A stretch of 64,000 bases of DNA from Kribbella kalugense (GCF_004365875.1 NZ_SODF01000001.1:1054001-1118000); one strand, 5' to 3'. Shown: positions 36,256 through 44,884, counted from the first letter of the stretch. Notes: generated from the sequence alone by a model not told the origin. Numbers and translations: made by a program.

Positions 36256-37146
36256 TCAGCCGTCGACTGTGATCAGGTCTATGCCTGCCGACTCGGCGGC
36301 TACCTCTTCGACCGAGCGGGTCGGAAGGGGTGGCGGCGTGCCGCCCCAGGCGGGGCAGATGGCCTTGTGGTCGCACCAGTCGCAGAGCGGTCCGGGGCTG
36401 GGTCGCCAGTCGCCGGAGTCGAGGGCGCGGGTGATGGCGATCCAGAGTGCGGACACCTTGCGTTCGCAGGCGCGGAGGTCGGCCTCGTCGGGGATGTAGC
36501 GGACGATCTCGCCGTTGCCCAGATAGACCAGCTGCAGCATGGCCGGGACGACTCCGCGCAGCTTCCACAGCACGAGTGCGTAGAACTTCGTCTGGAAGAG
36601 TGCCTTGGCTTCGAAGAACTCCGACGGCGATCGACCGGTCTTGTAGTCGACCACCCGGATCTCCCCGGTCGGTGCGACATCGAGCCGGTCGACGTACCCC
36701 CGCAGTACCAGACCTGAGTCCAGGGCGGTCTCGACGTACAGCTCCCGCTCGGCGGGATCCAGCGCGTTCGGGTCCTCGAGGGTGAAGTACTTGCCGAGCA
36801 GGCCGTGCGCCTCGGCCAGCCACTTCGCCAGCTCCTCGCCGCTCGCGTCCTCCGCGAACAGCTCGGCGACCTCGGGCTCCTCCTCGAGCACGCGCTGCCA
36901 CTGCGGCTCGAGCATCTCGGCGGCCTGCTCCAGCGTGCGTTGCCCGCGCGGCAGGTCGAACAGCCGCTCGAGCACTGCGTGCACCACGGTCCCGCGCACC
37001 GCCGCGGCCGACGGCTTCTCCGGCAGCCGGTCCACCACCCGGAACCGGTACTTCAGCGGGCAGCTCATGAAGTCCGCGGCCCGGGACGGCGACAACGCTC
37101 CCCGCGGATGTTCATGCCGATCGACTTCAGCTGCTGCGACGCTCAT
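36256..37146 (-). CDS. RecB-family exonuclease with four-cysteine (Fe-S type) cluster
   Basis: A 296-residue PD-(D/E)XK nuclease of the PDDEXK_1/RecB group. The active-site core is ELYVETALDSGLVLRGYVDR (catalytic Asp) with VVDYKTGRSPSE. A cysteine at residue 29 (DFMSCPLKYRF) and three near the end (Cys255, Cys258, Cys264 in CDWCDHKAICPAW) match the 4Fe-4S arrangement of AddB/Cas4-type nucleases. ATG 37146 gives MSVAAAEVDRHEHPRG. It is divergent from the site-2 protease gene; from memory, this nuclease commonly sits near trmI and arc in actinobacteria. Confidence 0.9.
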   Translation of the reverse strand: MSVAAAEVDRHEHPRGALSPSRAADFMSCPLKYRFRVVDRLPEKPSAAAVRGTVVHAVLERLFDLPRGQRTLEQAAEMLEPQWQRVLEEEPEVAELFAEDASGEELAKWLAEAHGLLGKYFTLEDPNALDPAERELYVETALDSGLVLRGYVDRLDVAPTGEIRVVDYKTGRSPSEFFEAKALFQTKFYALVLWKLRGVVPAMLQLVYLGNGEIVRYIPDEADLRACERKVSALWIAITRALDSGDWRPSPGPLCDWCDHKAICPAWGGTPPPLPTRSVEEVAAESAGIDLITVDG

Positions 37147-37275
37147 ACCTTGAACCCTAGGCACAACCACCGACAGTTCGCGCGCACCCCACCCCGGCCT
37201 GTGGAAAACCGGCGCCAGGAATCTTGCGGTGGGTGTGTAGCACGGAGTTACCTCGGGCCAAGTAGGTTTGGGTTG

Positions 37276-38430
37276 ATGCCAGACTCGCGTGATCCCCAGA
37301 ACCCCGCCCAGCCGGCCGGCCAACCGCCGCCCGGGACCTGGGTGCTCGGTCGCATCCGCGGGATCCGGCTGACCATGCGGTTCACCTGGCTGCCGGTGGC
37401 GATGCTGCTGGCGTTCGGGTTCGCCGCGATCATCGGGCAGCAGTTCCCGGAGCTGGGCGGCTGGCGCTACGTCGCCGCGTTCGCTTTCGTGGTCGCGTTC
37501 ACGCTGTCGATCCTGGTTCACGAGCTGGCCCATGCCTTGATGGCGATGCGGTTCGGCATCGGCGTCTCGGAGATCAACCTCGGCTTCTTCGCCGCAGGCA
37601 CGCACATCGAGGGCGAGCGGAAGTCACCGCTCGAGGAGTTCGCGGTCTCGGTGGTCGGCCCGGTCGCCTCGCTGATCGTCGGCGCGGTCGCGTACCTCGG
37701 GTCCCGCGCGATCGACGACGGCGTCGGGTACGTCGCTCTGTGGGAGCTGGGCGTTGCAAACCTGATCGTCGGCGTCACCAACCTGCTGCCCGGCCTGCCG
37801 CTGGACGGCGGGTGGGTGCTGCGGGCAATCGTCTGGAAGTTCACCGGCAACATGCACACCGGCACGGTCGTCGCGGCGTGGGCCGGCCGGGTGCTCGCGA
37901 TCTCGGTGCTGGCCTTGCCGATGCTGCTCGAACAGTTCTGGAACCGGCAGCCCTCGGTCATCGACTTCATCATCGCCCTGCTGGTCGGCTTCTTCCTCTG
38001 GTCCGGCTCGACCGCATCGCTGATGCAGGCCCGGCTCCGGCGCAAGCTGCCGGCACTCCAGGTCCGTACGCTGGCCCGCCGCGCCGTCGCCGTACATTCC
38101 GGTACGCCGATCTCCGAAGCGGTCCGGCTGGCCGGACAGTCGCAGGCCGGCGCGGTCGTGGTGATCGACGGCGAGGGCAAGCCGCACGCCCTGGTGTCGG
38201 AGACCGCGGTGGCCGCCGTCGCCCCGAACCAGCGCCCGTGGACCACGGTGAGCGAGGTCTCCACCGCCATCGGCGCGGGCCACATCATCGGCGTCAACGA
38301 CACCGGCGAGGAGATCCTCGCCACACTCCGTGAGCACCCCGCCTCGGAGTACCTGGTCCTCGACGCGAACGGCGCGGTGTACGGCGTCCTCGCGACCGCC
38401 GACGTGGAACGCGCGTTCCGTTCCCGCTGA
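37276..38430 (+). CDS. Site-2-protease-type M50 metallopeptidase with CBS-domain tail
   Basis: A 384-residue intramembrane protease. The zinc motif HELAH (His82, Glu83, His86) lies within a membrane helix, and the third ligand is the Asp in GLPLDGGWVLRAI. About six helices are visible up to about residue 250. The C-terminal 120 residues carry two CBS-like repeats (ARRAVAVHSGTPISEAVRLA and following). Enzymes of this group cleave membrane-bound anti-sigma factors or other regulators. A TAGGTT box ends 7 bases before the ATG and no ribosome site is present, so a leaderless message is likely. Confidence 0.9.
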   Translation: MPDSRDPQNPAQPAGQPPPGTWVLGRIRGIRLTMRFTWLPVAMLLAFGFAAIIGQQFPELGGWRYVAAFAFVVAFTLSILVHELAHALMAMRFGIGVSEINLGFFAAGTHIEGERKSPLEEFAVSVVGPVASLIVGAVAYLGSRAIDDGVGYVALWELGVANLIVGVTNLLPGLPLDGGWVLRAIVWKFTGNMHTGTVVAAWAGRVLAISVLALPMLLEQFWNRQPSVIDFIIALLVGFFLWSGSTASLMQARLRRKLPALQVRTLARRAVAVHSGTPISEAVRLAGQSQAGAVVVIDGEGKPHALVSETAVAAVAPNQRPWTTVSEVSTAIGAGHIIGVNDTGEEILATLREHPASEYLVLDANGAVYGVLATADVERAFRSR

Positions 38431-38470
38431 TTACTCGGTTGTGATGACCGAAAGTTAAGGTGAGCGCCTT

Positions 38471-39475
38471 ATGGCTGACTTGCGCGACTTTCCCGACCAG
38501 GCGTACTCCGGGGTGCACCACGGCCCGTTGCAGGAGGGCGAGTGGATCACCCTGCAGGACTCGAAGGGCCGCCGGCACTCGGTCAACCTGGAGCGCGGGA
38601 AGATCTTCCACACCACCAAGGGCGGGATCGAGCACGACCAGCTGATCGACGGCCCGGATGCGGTGGTGATCCGGTCCAAGGGCGGCGTCGAGTACCTGGC
38701 GCTGCGGCCGCTGATGGCCGACTACTCGGTGTCGATGCCGCGTGGTGCTGCGGTGATCTATCCGAAGGACACCGCGCAGATCGTCACGATGGCGGATATT
38801 TTTCCGGGCGCCAAAGTGGTCGAGGCGGGTGCCGGTTCCGGCGCGCTGACCACGGCCCTGTTGCGGGCGGTCGGGATCAACGGACAGGTCATCTCGTTCG
38901 AGCGCCGCGAGGACTTCGCGGAGGTCGCGCGGAAGAACGTGACCGGCTTCTTCGGCGCCGAACATCCGGCCTGGCGACTCGAGGTCGGCGACCTGGTGGA
39001 GAAGCTGAACGAGCAGGACGTGGACCGCGTCGTACTCGACATGCTGGCGCCGTGGGAGTGCGTTGACGTGGCCGCTGAGGCCCTTTCACCCGGCGGCGTG
39101 CTCTGTGCCTACGTGGCCACCACGACGCAGCTGAGCCGCTTTGTGGAGACGCTGAGGGCACACGGCGAGTTCACTGAGCCGCGCGCGTGGGAGTCGCTCG
39201 TGCGAGACTGGCATGTAGAGGGTCTGGCAGTTCGGCCGGGCCACCGGATGCAAGGACACACGGCGTTCCTGGTCACCGCGCGGCGCATGGCGCATGGTGT
39301 GCAGGCGCCCCGGAAGAAGCGCCGCCCGGCACCGGGCGCGTACGGCGACGACTACGCCGGCCCGCGTCGGGCCGAGCCATCTACCGAACGTTCGGTCGAA
39401 CCATCTGCTGAACCATCCGTGCAATCATCCGGCGACATGCCGACGGCAACGGGGCCATCCGCAACCGACACGTGA
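38471..39475 (+). CDS. trmI: tRNA (adenine-58-N1)-methyltransferase TrmI
   Basis: A 334-residue SAM-dependent methyltransferase that makes m1A58 in the T-loop of tRNA. The SAM-binding motif is VVEAGAGSGALTTALLRAVG and the catalytic-site region is DRVVLDMLAPWECVDVAAEA. The C-terminal 60 residues are an unusual, Ser/Glu/Pro-rich tail with repeated TERSVEPSAEPSVQSS-like units, likely disordered. It starts 40 bases after the M50 protease gene, and arc follows 75 bases downstream, the usual actinobacterial order. Confidence 0.93.
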   Translation: MADLRDFPDQAYSGVHHGPLQEGEWITLQDSKGRRHSVNLERGKIFHTTKGGIEHDQLIDGPDAVVIRSKGGVEYLALRPLMADYSVSMPRGAAVIYPKDTAQIVTMADIFPGAKVVEAGAGSGALTTALLRAVGINGQVISFERREDFAEVARKNVTGFFGAEHPAWRLEVGDLVEKLNEQDVDRVVLDMLAPWECVDVAAEALSPGGVLCAYVATTTQLSRFVETLRAHGEFTEPRAWESLVRDWHVEGLAVRPGHRMQGHTAFLVTARRMAHGVQAPRKKRRPAPGAYGDDYAGPRRAEPSTERSVEPSAEPSVQSSGDMPTATGPSATDT

Positions 39476-39486
39476 TGGGATTCAGC

Positions 39487-39514
39487 TTGCCCGTCGAGGT
39501 TTTCTGGGTAAGGT
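39487..39514 (+). promoter_or_regulatory. Candidate arc promoter
   Basis: TTGCCC (39487-39492) and TAAGGT (39509-39514) are separated by 16 bases, about 37 bases upstream of the arc start. This would give the proteasome ATPase its own transcript after trmI. Confidence 0.4.
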
Positions 39515-39550
39515 CCATAGGGTCGAGCCCCACATGGTGAGGTGATGATC

Positions 39551-41290
39551 GTGGCTGGAGACGAGAGTCCTACCGCGGCAGAACTGCGTAACCAGGTCCG
39601 GTACCTGGAGGCCGAAGTCGCGGCGTTGCGACGTCGGCTGCTCGAGCACCCGGCAGACAGCCGGTCGCTCGAGAGCAGACTGTCCGAAACCCAGGCCTCC
39701 TTGGCGAGTGTCACCGCTCAGAACGAGCGGCTGGCCGACACGCTGCGCGAGGCGCGAGAGAAGATCATCGCCCTGAAGGAGGAAGTCGACCGGCTGGCGC
39801 AACCGCCGTCCGGGTTCGGCACCTTCCTCGGACGGAACGAAGACGACACGCTGGACGTGTTCACCGGTGGCCGAAAGCTCCGGGTCGCGGCCAGTCCGTC
39901 GATCGACCTGGACGGGCTCCGGCTCGGCCAGGAACTGATGCTGAACGAAGCACTCAACGTGGTCGAGGCCTGCGACTTCGAGGTCGTCGGCGACGTGGTG
40001 ATGCTGAAGGAGCTGCTCGCCGACGGCGAGCGGGCGCTGGTGATCGCGCAGGCGGACGAGGAGCGGGTGGTGCGACTCGCCTCCCCGCTGCTCGACATCG
40101 CGCTGCGCACCGGCGACTCGCTGCTGCTGGAGCCCCGCTCCGGCTATGTGTACGAGAAGATCCCGAAGTCCGAGGTCGAGGAGCTGGTCCTCGAAGAGGT
40201 GCCGGACATCGACTACACCCAGATCGGTGGCCTGGCCGGCCAGATCGAGGCGATCCGGGATGCGGTCGAGCTGCCGTACCTGCACAAGGACCTGTTCCTG
40301 GAGCACGAGCTCAAGCCGCCGAAGGGCGTGCTGCTCTACGGCCCGCCCGGCTGCGGCAAGACGCTGATCGCGAAAGCGGTGGCGAACTCGCTGGCCAAGA
40401 AGGTCGCCGAGCGGACCGGGGTGGCGGAGCAGAAGTCGTTCTTCCTGAACATCAAGGGTCCCGAGCTGCTGAACAAGTACGTCGGTGAGACCGAGCGGCA
40501 CATCCGCCTGGTCTTCCAGCGGGCCCGGGAGAAGGCCTCCGAGGGCATGCCGGTGATCGTGTTCTTCGACGAGATGGACTCGCTGTTCCGCACCCGCGGA
40601 TCCGGTGTCTCCTCCGACGTCGAGAACACCATCGTCCCGCAGCTGCTGAGTGAGATCGACGGTGTCGAGGGGCTGGAGAACGTCCTCGTCATCGGTGCCT
40701 CGAACCGTGAGGACATGATCGACCCGGCGATCCTGCGGCCTGGCCGGCTGGACGTGAAGATCAAGATCGAGCGCCCCGACGCCGAAGCGGCCCGGGACAT
40801 CTTCTCGAAGTACCTGACACCCAACCTGCCGCTGCACACCGACGACCTCAGCGAGTTCGGCGGCGACCGGCGAGGCTGTGTGGACGGGATGATCCAGCGC
40901 ACGGTCGAGCGGATGTACACCGAGGCCGACGAGAACCGCTTCCTCGAGGTCACCTACGCCAACGGTGACAAGGAGGTCTTGTACTTCAAGGACTTCAACT
41001 CGGGCGCGATGATCCAGAACATCGTCGACCGGGCGAAGAAGATGGCGATCAAGGCATTCCTGGACGAGAACCAGAAGGGCCTGCGAGTGCAGCACCTGCT
41101 GCAGGCCTGCGTGGACGAGTTCAAGGAGAACGAGGACCTGCCGAACACCACCAACCCGGACGACTGGGCCCGCATCTCCGGCAAGAAGGGCGAGCGGATC
41201 GTCTACATCCGCACCCTCATCTCCGGCAAACAAGGCACCGAGCCCGGCCGCTCCATCGACACGGCCACGAACACGGGTCAGTACCTGTAA
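39551..41290 (+). CDS. arc: Proteasome-associated ATPase ARC (Mpa)
   Basis: A 579-residue AAA+ ring ATPase that binds pupylated proteins, unfolds them and threads them into the 20S proteasome. An N-terminal coiled coil (about residues 10-80, Pup-binding in the family) precedes OB-fold domains and the AAA domain. Walker A is GPPGCGKT at 264-271, and Walker B is [12 protein letters not shown]. The C-terminus ends GQYL, the gate-opening tail. I chose GTG 39551 because GAGG lies 8 bases upstream; ATG 39545 is the alternative. The gene is separated from dop by about 3.6 kb of other genes. Confidence 0.94.
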   Translation: MAGDESPTAAELRNQVRYLEAEVAALRRRLLEHPADSRSLESRLSETQASLASVTAQNERLADTLREAREKIIALKEEVDRLAQPPSGFGTFLGRNEDDTLDVFTGGRKLRVAASPSIDLDGLRLGQELMLNEALNVVEACDFEVVGDVVMLKELLADGERALVIAQADEERVVRLASPLLDIALRTGDSLLLEPRSGYVYEKIPKSEVEELVLEEVPDIDYTQIGGLAGQIEAIRDAVELPYLHKDLFLEHELKPPKGVLLYGPPGCGKTLIAKAVANSLAKKVAERTGVAEQKSFFLNIKGPELLNKYVGETERHIRLVFQRAREKASEGMPVIVFFDEMDSLFRTRGSGVSSDVENTIVPQLLSEIDGVEGLENVLVIGASNREDMIDPAILRPGRLDVKIKIERPDAEAARDIFSKYLTPNLPLHTDDLSEFGGDRRGCVDGMIQRTVERMYTEADENRFLEVTYANGDKEVLYFKDFNSGAMIQNIVDRAKKMAIKAFLDENQKGLRVQHLLQACVDEFKENEDLPNTTNPDDWARISGKKGERIVYIRTLISGKQGTEPGRSIDTATNTGQYL

Positions 41291-41304
41291 CACCGCAGTA
41301 CCTG

Positions 41305-41337
41305 AGACCGCCCCTGGACAGTGTCCGGGGGCGGTCT
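41305..41337 (+). terminator. Hairpin terminator after arc
   Basis: The 16-base arms 41305-41320 and 41322-41337 pair with a single G-T wobble around a very short turn. The hairpin starts 14 bases after the arc stop, giving a compact, GC-rich terminator that isolates arc from the following region. Confidence 0.75.
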
Positions 41338-41397
41338 GCTGTGTGGTGGCAGGAACGTGCAACTTGGCTCGGCTCGGTGTGGCCTCTGGCGAGGATG

Positions 41398-41687
41398 AGG
41401 CATCCGAGCAACCCGTACTTCGTGGTGAACGGCAACAGCGTGCAGTTCCGGGCGCCGGTGAACCGGCTCCGGTACGCACACATTGGTCGTGATCCACGAG
41501 AGCGACGACGACGTGACCGTGGTGCGACTCGTCTCCGTCGGTGATGTACAACGGCGTACTCCAGACCACCTTGTCGAAGTCGTTCGACGGCGCGTACTTC
41601 AAGGCCAACTGCGACAAGTCGTCGCCGTGCAGCAGCTCGAACTACGGCGAGGTCCGGATCTACGCCTTGAAGGTCCAGCACAGCTGA
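41398..41687 (+). pseudogene. Decayed PL7 (alginate lyase-type) polysaccharide lyase
   Basis: Three pieces of one protein lie in order but in three reading frames. RHPSNPYFVVNGNSVQFRAP is at 41398-41463, VVIHESDDDVTVVRL is at about 41486-41530, and a last piece is at 41544-41687. The last piece contains YNGVLQTTLSKSF, GAYFKANCDKSSPC and YGEVRIYALKVQHS and ends in TGA. These are the order and sequence pattern of family 7 polysaccharide lyases. The normal domain is about 220 residues; here the start and two internal blocks are missing. No open frame spans it, so it is a relic. Confidence 0.85.
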
Positions 41688-41690
41688 CCA

Positions 41691-41735
41691 GGGGGTAGGT
41701 CTAACCCCCGGTGTAATCGGGGGGTTTCCCCGATT
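41691..41735. promoter_or_regulatory. Two stacked palindromes upstream of a small membrane-protein gene
   Basis: GGGGGT...ACCCCC arms form an imperfect 19-base palindrome at 41691-41709. AATCGGGG...CCCCGATT arms at 41715-41722 and 41728-41735 form a second one, whose right end touches the -35 box of the downstream promoter. The arrangement suggests regulator binding, but no regulator is identified. Confidence 0.4.
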
Positions 41736-41762
41736 GGTACGGCGTCGTGGTGGTCGTAGCTT
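41734..41762 (+). promoter_or_regulatory. Promoter of the 109-residue membrane-protein gene (leaderless)
   Basis: TTGGTA (41734-41739) and TAGCTT (41757-41762) have 17-base spacing. The ATG follows the -10 box by 6 bases without a ribosome binding site, so transcription should start at or beside the start codon. Confidence 0.6.
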
Positions 41763-41768
41763 GCTGTT

Positions 41769-42098
41769 ATGGCGACGGATGAAGTGCGGAAGGACCTGCG
41801 GGCCGCGGTGGCGGCCCGCCAGGAGCTGGGACCGGAGTACGAGGCCGAGATCATCGAAGGCTTCCTGGAGAAGCTCGACGCGCAGCGTCGGGCCACTGCT
41901 CTGCCCGAGCCGGCCCCGCCGCCGCACCCGAGCCGCGAACAGGACCCGGGCGGGCTGGCGCTGGCGATCATCTCGGTCGTCGTCGCCATCCCGATCACCG
42001 CGATCTCCGCCGCGATGATCGGGCCGTTCGGCGTCCTGCTCGGCTGGCTGGGCCTGGTCATGATCAACGTCGCCCGAGCCGCCGGCCGCCGCCGCTGA
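41769..42098 (+). CDS. Small membrane protein of unknown function
   Basis: A 109-residue protein I do not recognise by name, though similar short proteins occur in many actinobacteria. The N-terminal half is soluble and helical (MATDEVRKDLRAAVAARQEL, then YEAEIIEGFLEKL), followed by a Pro-rich linker. A C-terminal hydrophobic hairpin (about residues 62-100) holds two membrane segments and ends in RRR. It resembles membrane proteins whose soluble segment docks a partner. It has its own promoter with two palindromes and is convergent with the anti-sigma-like gene, 6 bases apart. Confidence 0.75.
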   Translation: MATDEVRKDLRAAVAARQELGPEYEAEIIEGFLEKLDAQRRATALPEPAPPPHPSREQDPGGLALAIISVVVAIPITAISAAMIGPFGVLLGWLGLVMINVARAAGRRR

Positions 42099-42104
42099 CG
42101 CGCG

Positions 42105-42896
42105 CTACTTCGGCTCGATCGGGAGCAACCGACCCTGGGCGTCGTACGCCCGCACCTCCTGGCGCACGGTGCTGAGACTCACGGCCACATTCACCCGGTT
42201 GTCCGCGTAGGCGTAGCCGCTGTCGACGTAGCCCTGCTGCCAGGGACTCGTGGTGCCCTTCCAGACCAGGCGCGACTCGACCCGGGCGACCTCCGGACGG
42301 GCTCGGTAGAGCTTCCACATCCGGGACGCCGGCTTCGGCGCCGATAGCGAGGAACTGCCGGAGGTCAGGCCGGCGAGGCCTTCGTTCTGCGTCGGGAGCG
42401 TGACCCACCGGGGCGACGGATATTTCTCCCACCCGCCGGCTCCGGAGGGGGCGAGACAGGTGGCGAGGCCAGAGGCTCCGGACCCCTTGAGGATCATCAG
42501 GACATCGGTATTCCTGGGATTCGCGCCCGGCACCCGCCGCGCCCAGATAATCGTCAGCGGCCGGTCGAGCCTCGTGTGCCCGCCGCGCTCGCAGGCCTTC
42601 GCGAAGGCGGCGGCCGCCTCGGCGTCGGGCACGACCTCGAGACCGGTTCGGGGAGCGGTTGGGGTTGCTGCCGTCGCAGGCCCGGCGCCATCGGGGGCGG
42701 TGGGTGGCCGGTTGGTGATGACGAGGCTGCCGGCCACAACGGCGGCGACGGCGCCGACACCGATCGCCGGAGCGATCCAGCGCCGGGCCGGGGGATGACC
42801 CGCGGGACGCGACTTGTCCATCACTTGCTTGCGTAGCTGGGCGCGCCGTGCCGGATCCAACGGGGGGACGGGAGGCGGGTCGAGTCGGAGGTTCAT
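42105..42896 (-). CDS. Probable membrane-bound anti-sigma-like protein
   Basis: A 263-residue protein with a cytoplasmic N-terminus of about 40 residues (MNLRLDPPPVPPLDPARRAQ and following), one membrane helix (about 42-62, WIAPAIGVGAVAAVVAGSLV) and a roughly 190-residue extracytoplasmic domain of no recognised family. It overlaps the sigma-factor gene by ATGA, the typical layout of sigma factor and membrane partner. No zinc anti-sigma motif is visible, so the role rests on context. Confidence 0.6.
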   Translation of the reverse strand: MNLRLDPPPVPPLDPARRAQLRKQVMDKSRPAGHPPARRWIAPAIGVGAVAAVVAGSLVITNRPPTAPDGAGPATAATPTAPRTGLEVVPDAEAAAAFAKACERGGHTRLDRPLTIIWARRVPGANPRNTDVLMILKGSGASGLATCLAPSGAGGWEKYPSPRWVTLPTQNEGLAGLTSGSSSLSAPKPASRMWKLYRARPEVARVESRLVWKGTTSPWQQGYVDSGYAYADNRVNVAVSLSTVRQEVRAYDAQGRLLPIEPK

Positions 42897-43507
42897 GACA
42901 GCTCCTCGGTGAGGTCGACCCGGGTCAGCAGGTCGGGGAAGCGACGACGGGTGCGGTGCAGGCGGGCCTTGACGGTTCCGACCGGTACGCCGAGGGCGTC
43001 CGCGGCCTCGGTCGTGGTGAGGCCGGCCCAGACGACGAGCTCGAGAGTCTCGCGTTCGTGCCGGGGGAGTTTGGCGACAGCGCGGCGAATCGCCGACATC
43101 TGTCGCTCGTCGTCCAGCCGGCGGTCGATGTCGGGGGCGTGATCGCGGTCCGGCGCCGGGTCGGGCAGGCGGGCCACCAGGTTGCGCAGCCGGTTCGCCG
43201 TCCGGAACAGGGTCCGGCACTCGTTGGCGGCGACCATCAGCAGCCAGCCGCGAGCACTCGGCCCGGTCAGCGGACCCGGTGGGTTCCGCTGGAATCGCCG
43301 CCAGGTGTTGAGAAATGTCGCTTGGACGACGTCGTCGGCGGTACTCCAGGACGCGGTACGCCGGAATGCGAAAGCCCGCACCTCGTCCGCGTAGCGGTCG
43401 AACAACTCGCCCAATGCGAAGTGGTCGCCGATCCGCAACCGCTCCCAGAGGTCCGGGTCGGAGCCCGGTTCGAGATCGCTCGGTGATCCCGCAGATCCCG
43501 TAGCCAT
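42893..43507 (-). CDS. ECF-type RNA polymerase sigma factor
   Basis: A 204-residue sigma-70 family factor with regions 2 and 4 only. Region 2 is FALGELFDRYADEVRAFAFR with TADDVVQATFLNTWRRFQRN. Region 4 is LPRHERETLELVVWAGLTTT with ALGVPVGTVKARLHRTRRRF. ATG 43507 (MATGSAGSPS) is preceded by GGAG at 7 bases; the open frame extends 20 codons further. It overlaps the membrane partner gene by four bases and is read together with it. Confidence 0.9.
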   Translation of the reverse strand: MATGSAGSPSDLEPGSDPDLWERLRIGDHFALGELFDRYADEVRAFAFRRTASWSTADDVVQATFLNTWRRFQRNPPGPLTGPSARGWLLMVAANECRTLFRTANRLRNLVARLPDPAPDRDHAPDIDRRLDDERQMSAIRRAVAKLPRHERETLELVVWAGLTTTEAADALGVPVGTVKARLHRTRRRFPDLLTRVDLTEELS

Positions 43508-43579
43508 GGCCGGCTCCGTATCGTCAGTCAGGATGATGTTCACATCGGGTAATGACCGGCCAGTCACCCGATGGTTGCA

Positions 43580-44320
43580 TCAGAGCGCTGTCAGAATCTC
43601 GGGCAGCCCGGTCCGGACATCAGCAGGCCGGTCCAGCAGCAGACCACGATGTACGCCGTACCAGGGGGAGAGCCGCGCCCAGTCGTGGGAGCGTGCGACC
43701 AGGTCAGGGGTGGGCTCGTACGCCGCGATGACTCCGGCTCGCACCGCATCGGGTGCGCCGTTCAGGGGCCAGCAGAGGTCCAGGGCGGGGTCGCCGATCA
43801 CCGCGTCGGTCCAGTCGATGATCCCGGTGATCCGGCCGTCGGTCATGAGGATGTGGTCCGGACCTAGGTCGCAATGGACCAGCGTGGTCCGGATGTTGGC
43901 GACGCGGTCGAGTAGCTCATGTGCGGCGGTCTGAACGTCGCTGGGCAGCAGGGGCACGATTTGCGTCCGGAATTCGGCCAGTTCCACGGTCTTGGCCGCA
44001 GTCGCAGTCTCCGCGTCCAGAGCGCCATGTGCGACCGCGTCCACCGGATCTACGGCGTGCAGTGCTTTGAGGAAGGCGCCCAGCTCGCGGCCAGTCGCCG
44101 CACCGCCGTCTTCCAGGGGTGTGCCGGGCAGCAGCAGGTGACGTACGCCGTCATCCGTCAGCTCGGGTACCGGCACCGGTAGCGGCAGCTGTGGGGCCAG
44201 CCAGGGGAGGAGAGTGGCTTCGGCGAGCAGCCGCGGACGGACCTCGGGACGGCGGGGAGAGCGGTGGATCCACGGGCCGTCGATCCACGCGTGGCTGTCC
44301 CAGCCCTCGACGAGGATCAC
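43580..44320 (-). CDS. Aminoglycoside-phosphotransferase-family kinase-like protein
   Basis: A 246-residue APH-family protein. The catalytic loop is TLVHCDLGPDHILM and the metal-binding Asp segment is IIDWTDAVIGDPALDLCW. The N-terminal lobe is short, and GTG 44320 overlaps the NUDIX stop by four bases, so translation is coupled. Family members phosphorylate antibiotics, homoserine, choline and many other small molecules; resistance cannot be claimed. The region is accessory, between arc and dop. Confidence 0.8.
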   Translation of the reverse strand: MILVEGWDSHAWIDGPWIHRSPRRPEVRPRLLAEATLLPWLAPQLPLPVPVPELTDDGVRHLLLPGTPLEDGGAATGRELGAFLKALHAVDPVDAVAHGALDAETATAAKTVELAEFRTQIVPLLPSDVQTAAHELLDRVANIRTTLVHCDLGPDHILMTDGRITGIIDWTDAVIGDPALDLCWPLNGAPDAVRAGVIAAYEPTPDLVARSHDWARLSPWYGVHRGLLLDRPADVRTGLPEILTAL

Positions 44321-44811
44321 ACCAGGCTCCGGACGTACGGACCGAGCAACCCCACCGTGTCCGGCATGAACGACCACTCGTCGAACTTGGCCACGAGGTC
44401 GGCGGGGGACATCCACGCGCCCCACTCGACCTCTTCCGGCTGGTGCCGCACAGGGCCGTCCCAGACGCAGCTGTACAGGTAGGCGTGGTACCGCGTGTGG
44501 TCGTCGGCGTAGTCGCCCTCCGGCAGCCGGGTCAGCTCGACCCCGGAGATCCCGAGCTCCTCGTCCAGCTCCCGTACGACGGCGTGGAACGGCTCCTCGC
44601 CGGCCGCGACGACCCCACCCGCGGCGAAGTCGTACCGGCCCGGGTAGACGTCCTTTGTCGGCGTACGGCGGTGCACGTAGATGTCGCCGATCGGATTCCG
44701 GACGAGTACGCCGGTGGCGGAGTGTCGCAGGTTGTCGCGGCGCATGACCGATCGTGGCGCGGATCCGGTGACATGGTTGTCTTCGTCCAGGATCGCCACC
44801 ATTTCGTCCAT
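44317..44811 (-). CDS. NUDIX hydrolase (YfcD/IPP-isomerase-like)
   Basis: A 164-residue NUDIX protein. The NUDIX box is GGVVAAGEEPFHAVVRELDE followed by ELGI, with the RE..EE catalytic pattern intact. The N-terminal MDEMVAILDEDNHVTGSAPR and the segment YVHRRTPTKDVYPGRYDF resemble the YfcD and isopentenyl-diphosphate isomerase-like branch. The substrate is unknown. It is divergent from dop (73 bases between starts) and overlaps the downstream phosphotransferase. Confidence 0.87.
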   Translation of the reverse strand: MDEMVAILDEDNHVTGSAPRSVMRRDNLRHSATGVLVRNPIGDIYVHRRTPTKDVYPGRYDFAAGGVVAAGEEPFHAVVRELDEELGISGVELTRLPEGDYADDHTRYHAYLYSCVWDGPVRHQPEEVEWGAWMSPADLVAKFDEWSFMPDTVGLLGPYVRSLV

Positions 44812-44884
44812 CCGCGCAGTCTCACATGTAACCCTGTGGACACAGCAACACCTTTAGTCGGCCTTACCGCGTAGGCTCTTTCGC

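Noticed and set aside
39482-41617. 711-codon open frame on the minus strand
   Set aside because: Antisense to arc; no recognisable domain. The real gene carries all AAA motifs.
43580-44320. Antibiotic-resistance phosphotransferase
   Set aside because: Only the general APH fold motifs are visible; many members act on ordinary metabolites and nothing nearby points to resistance.
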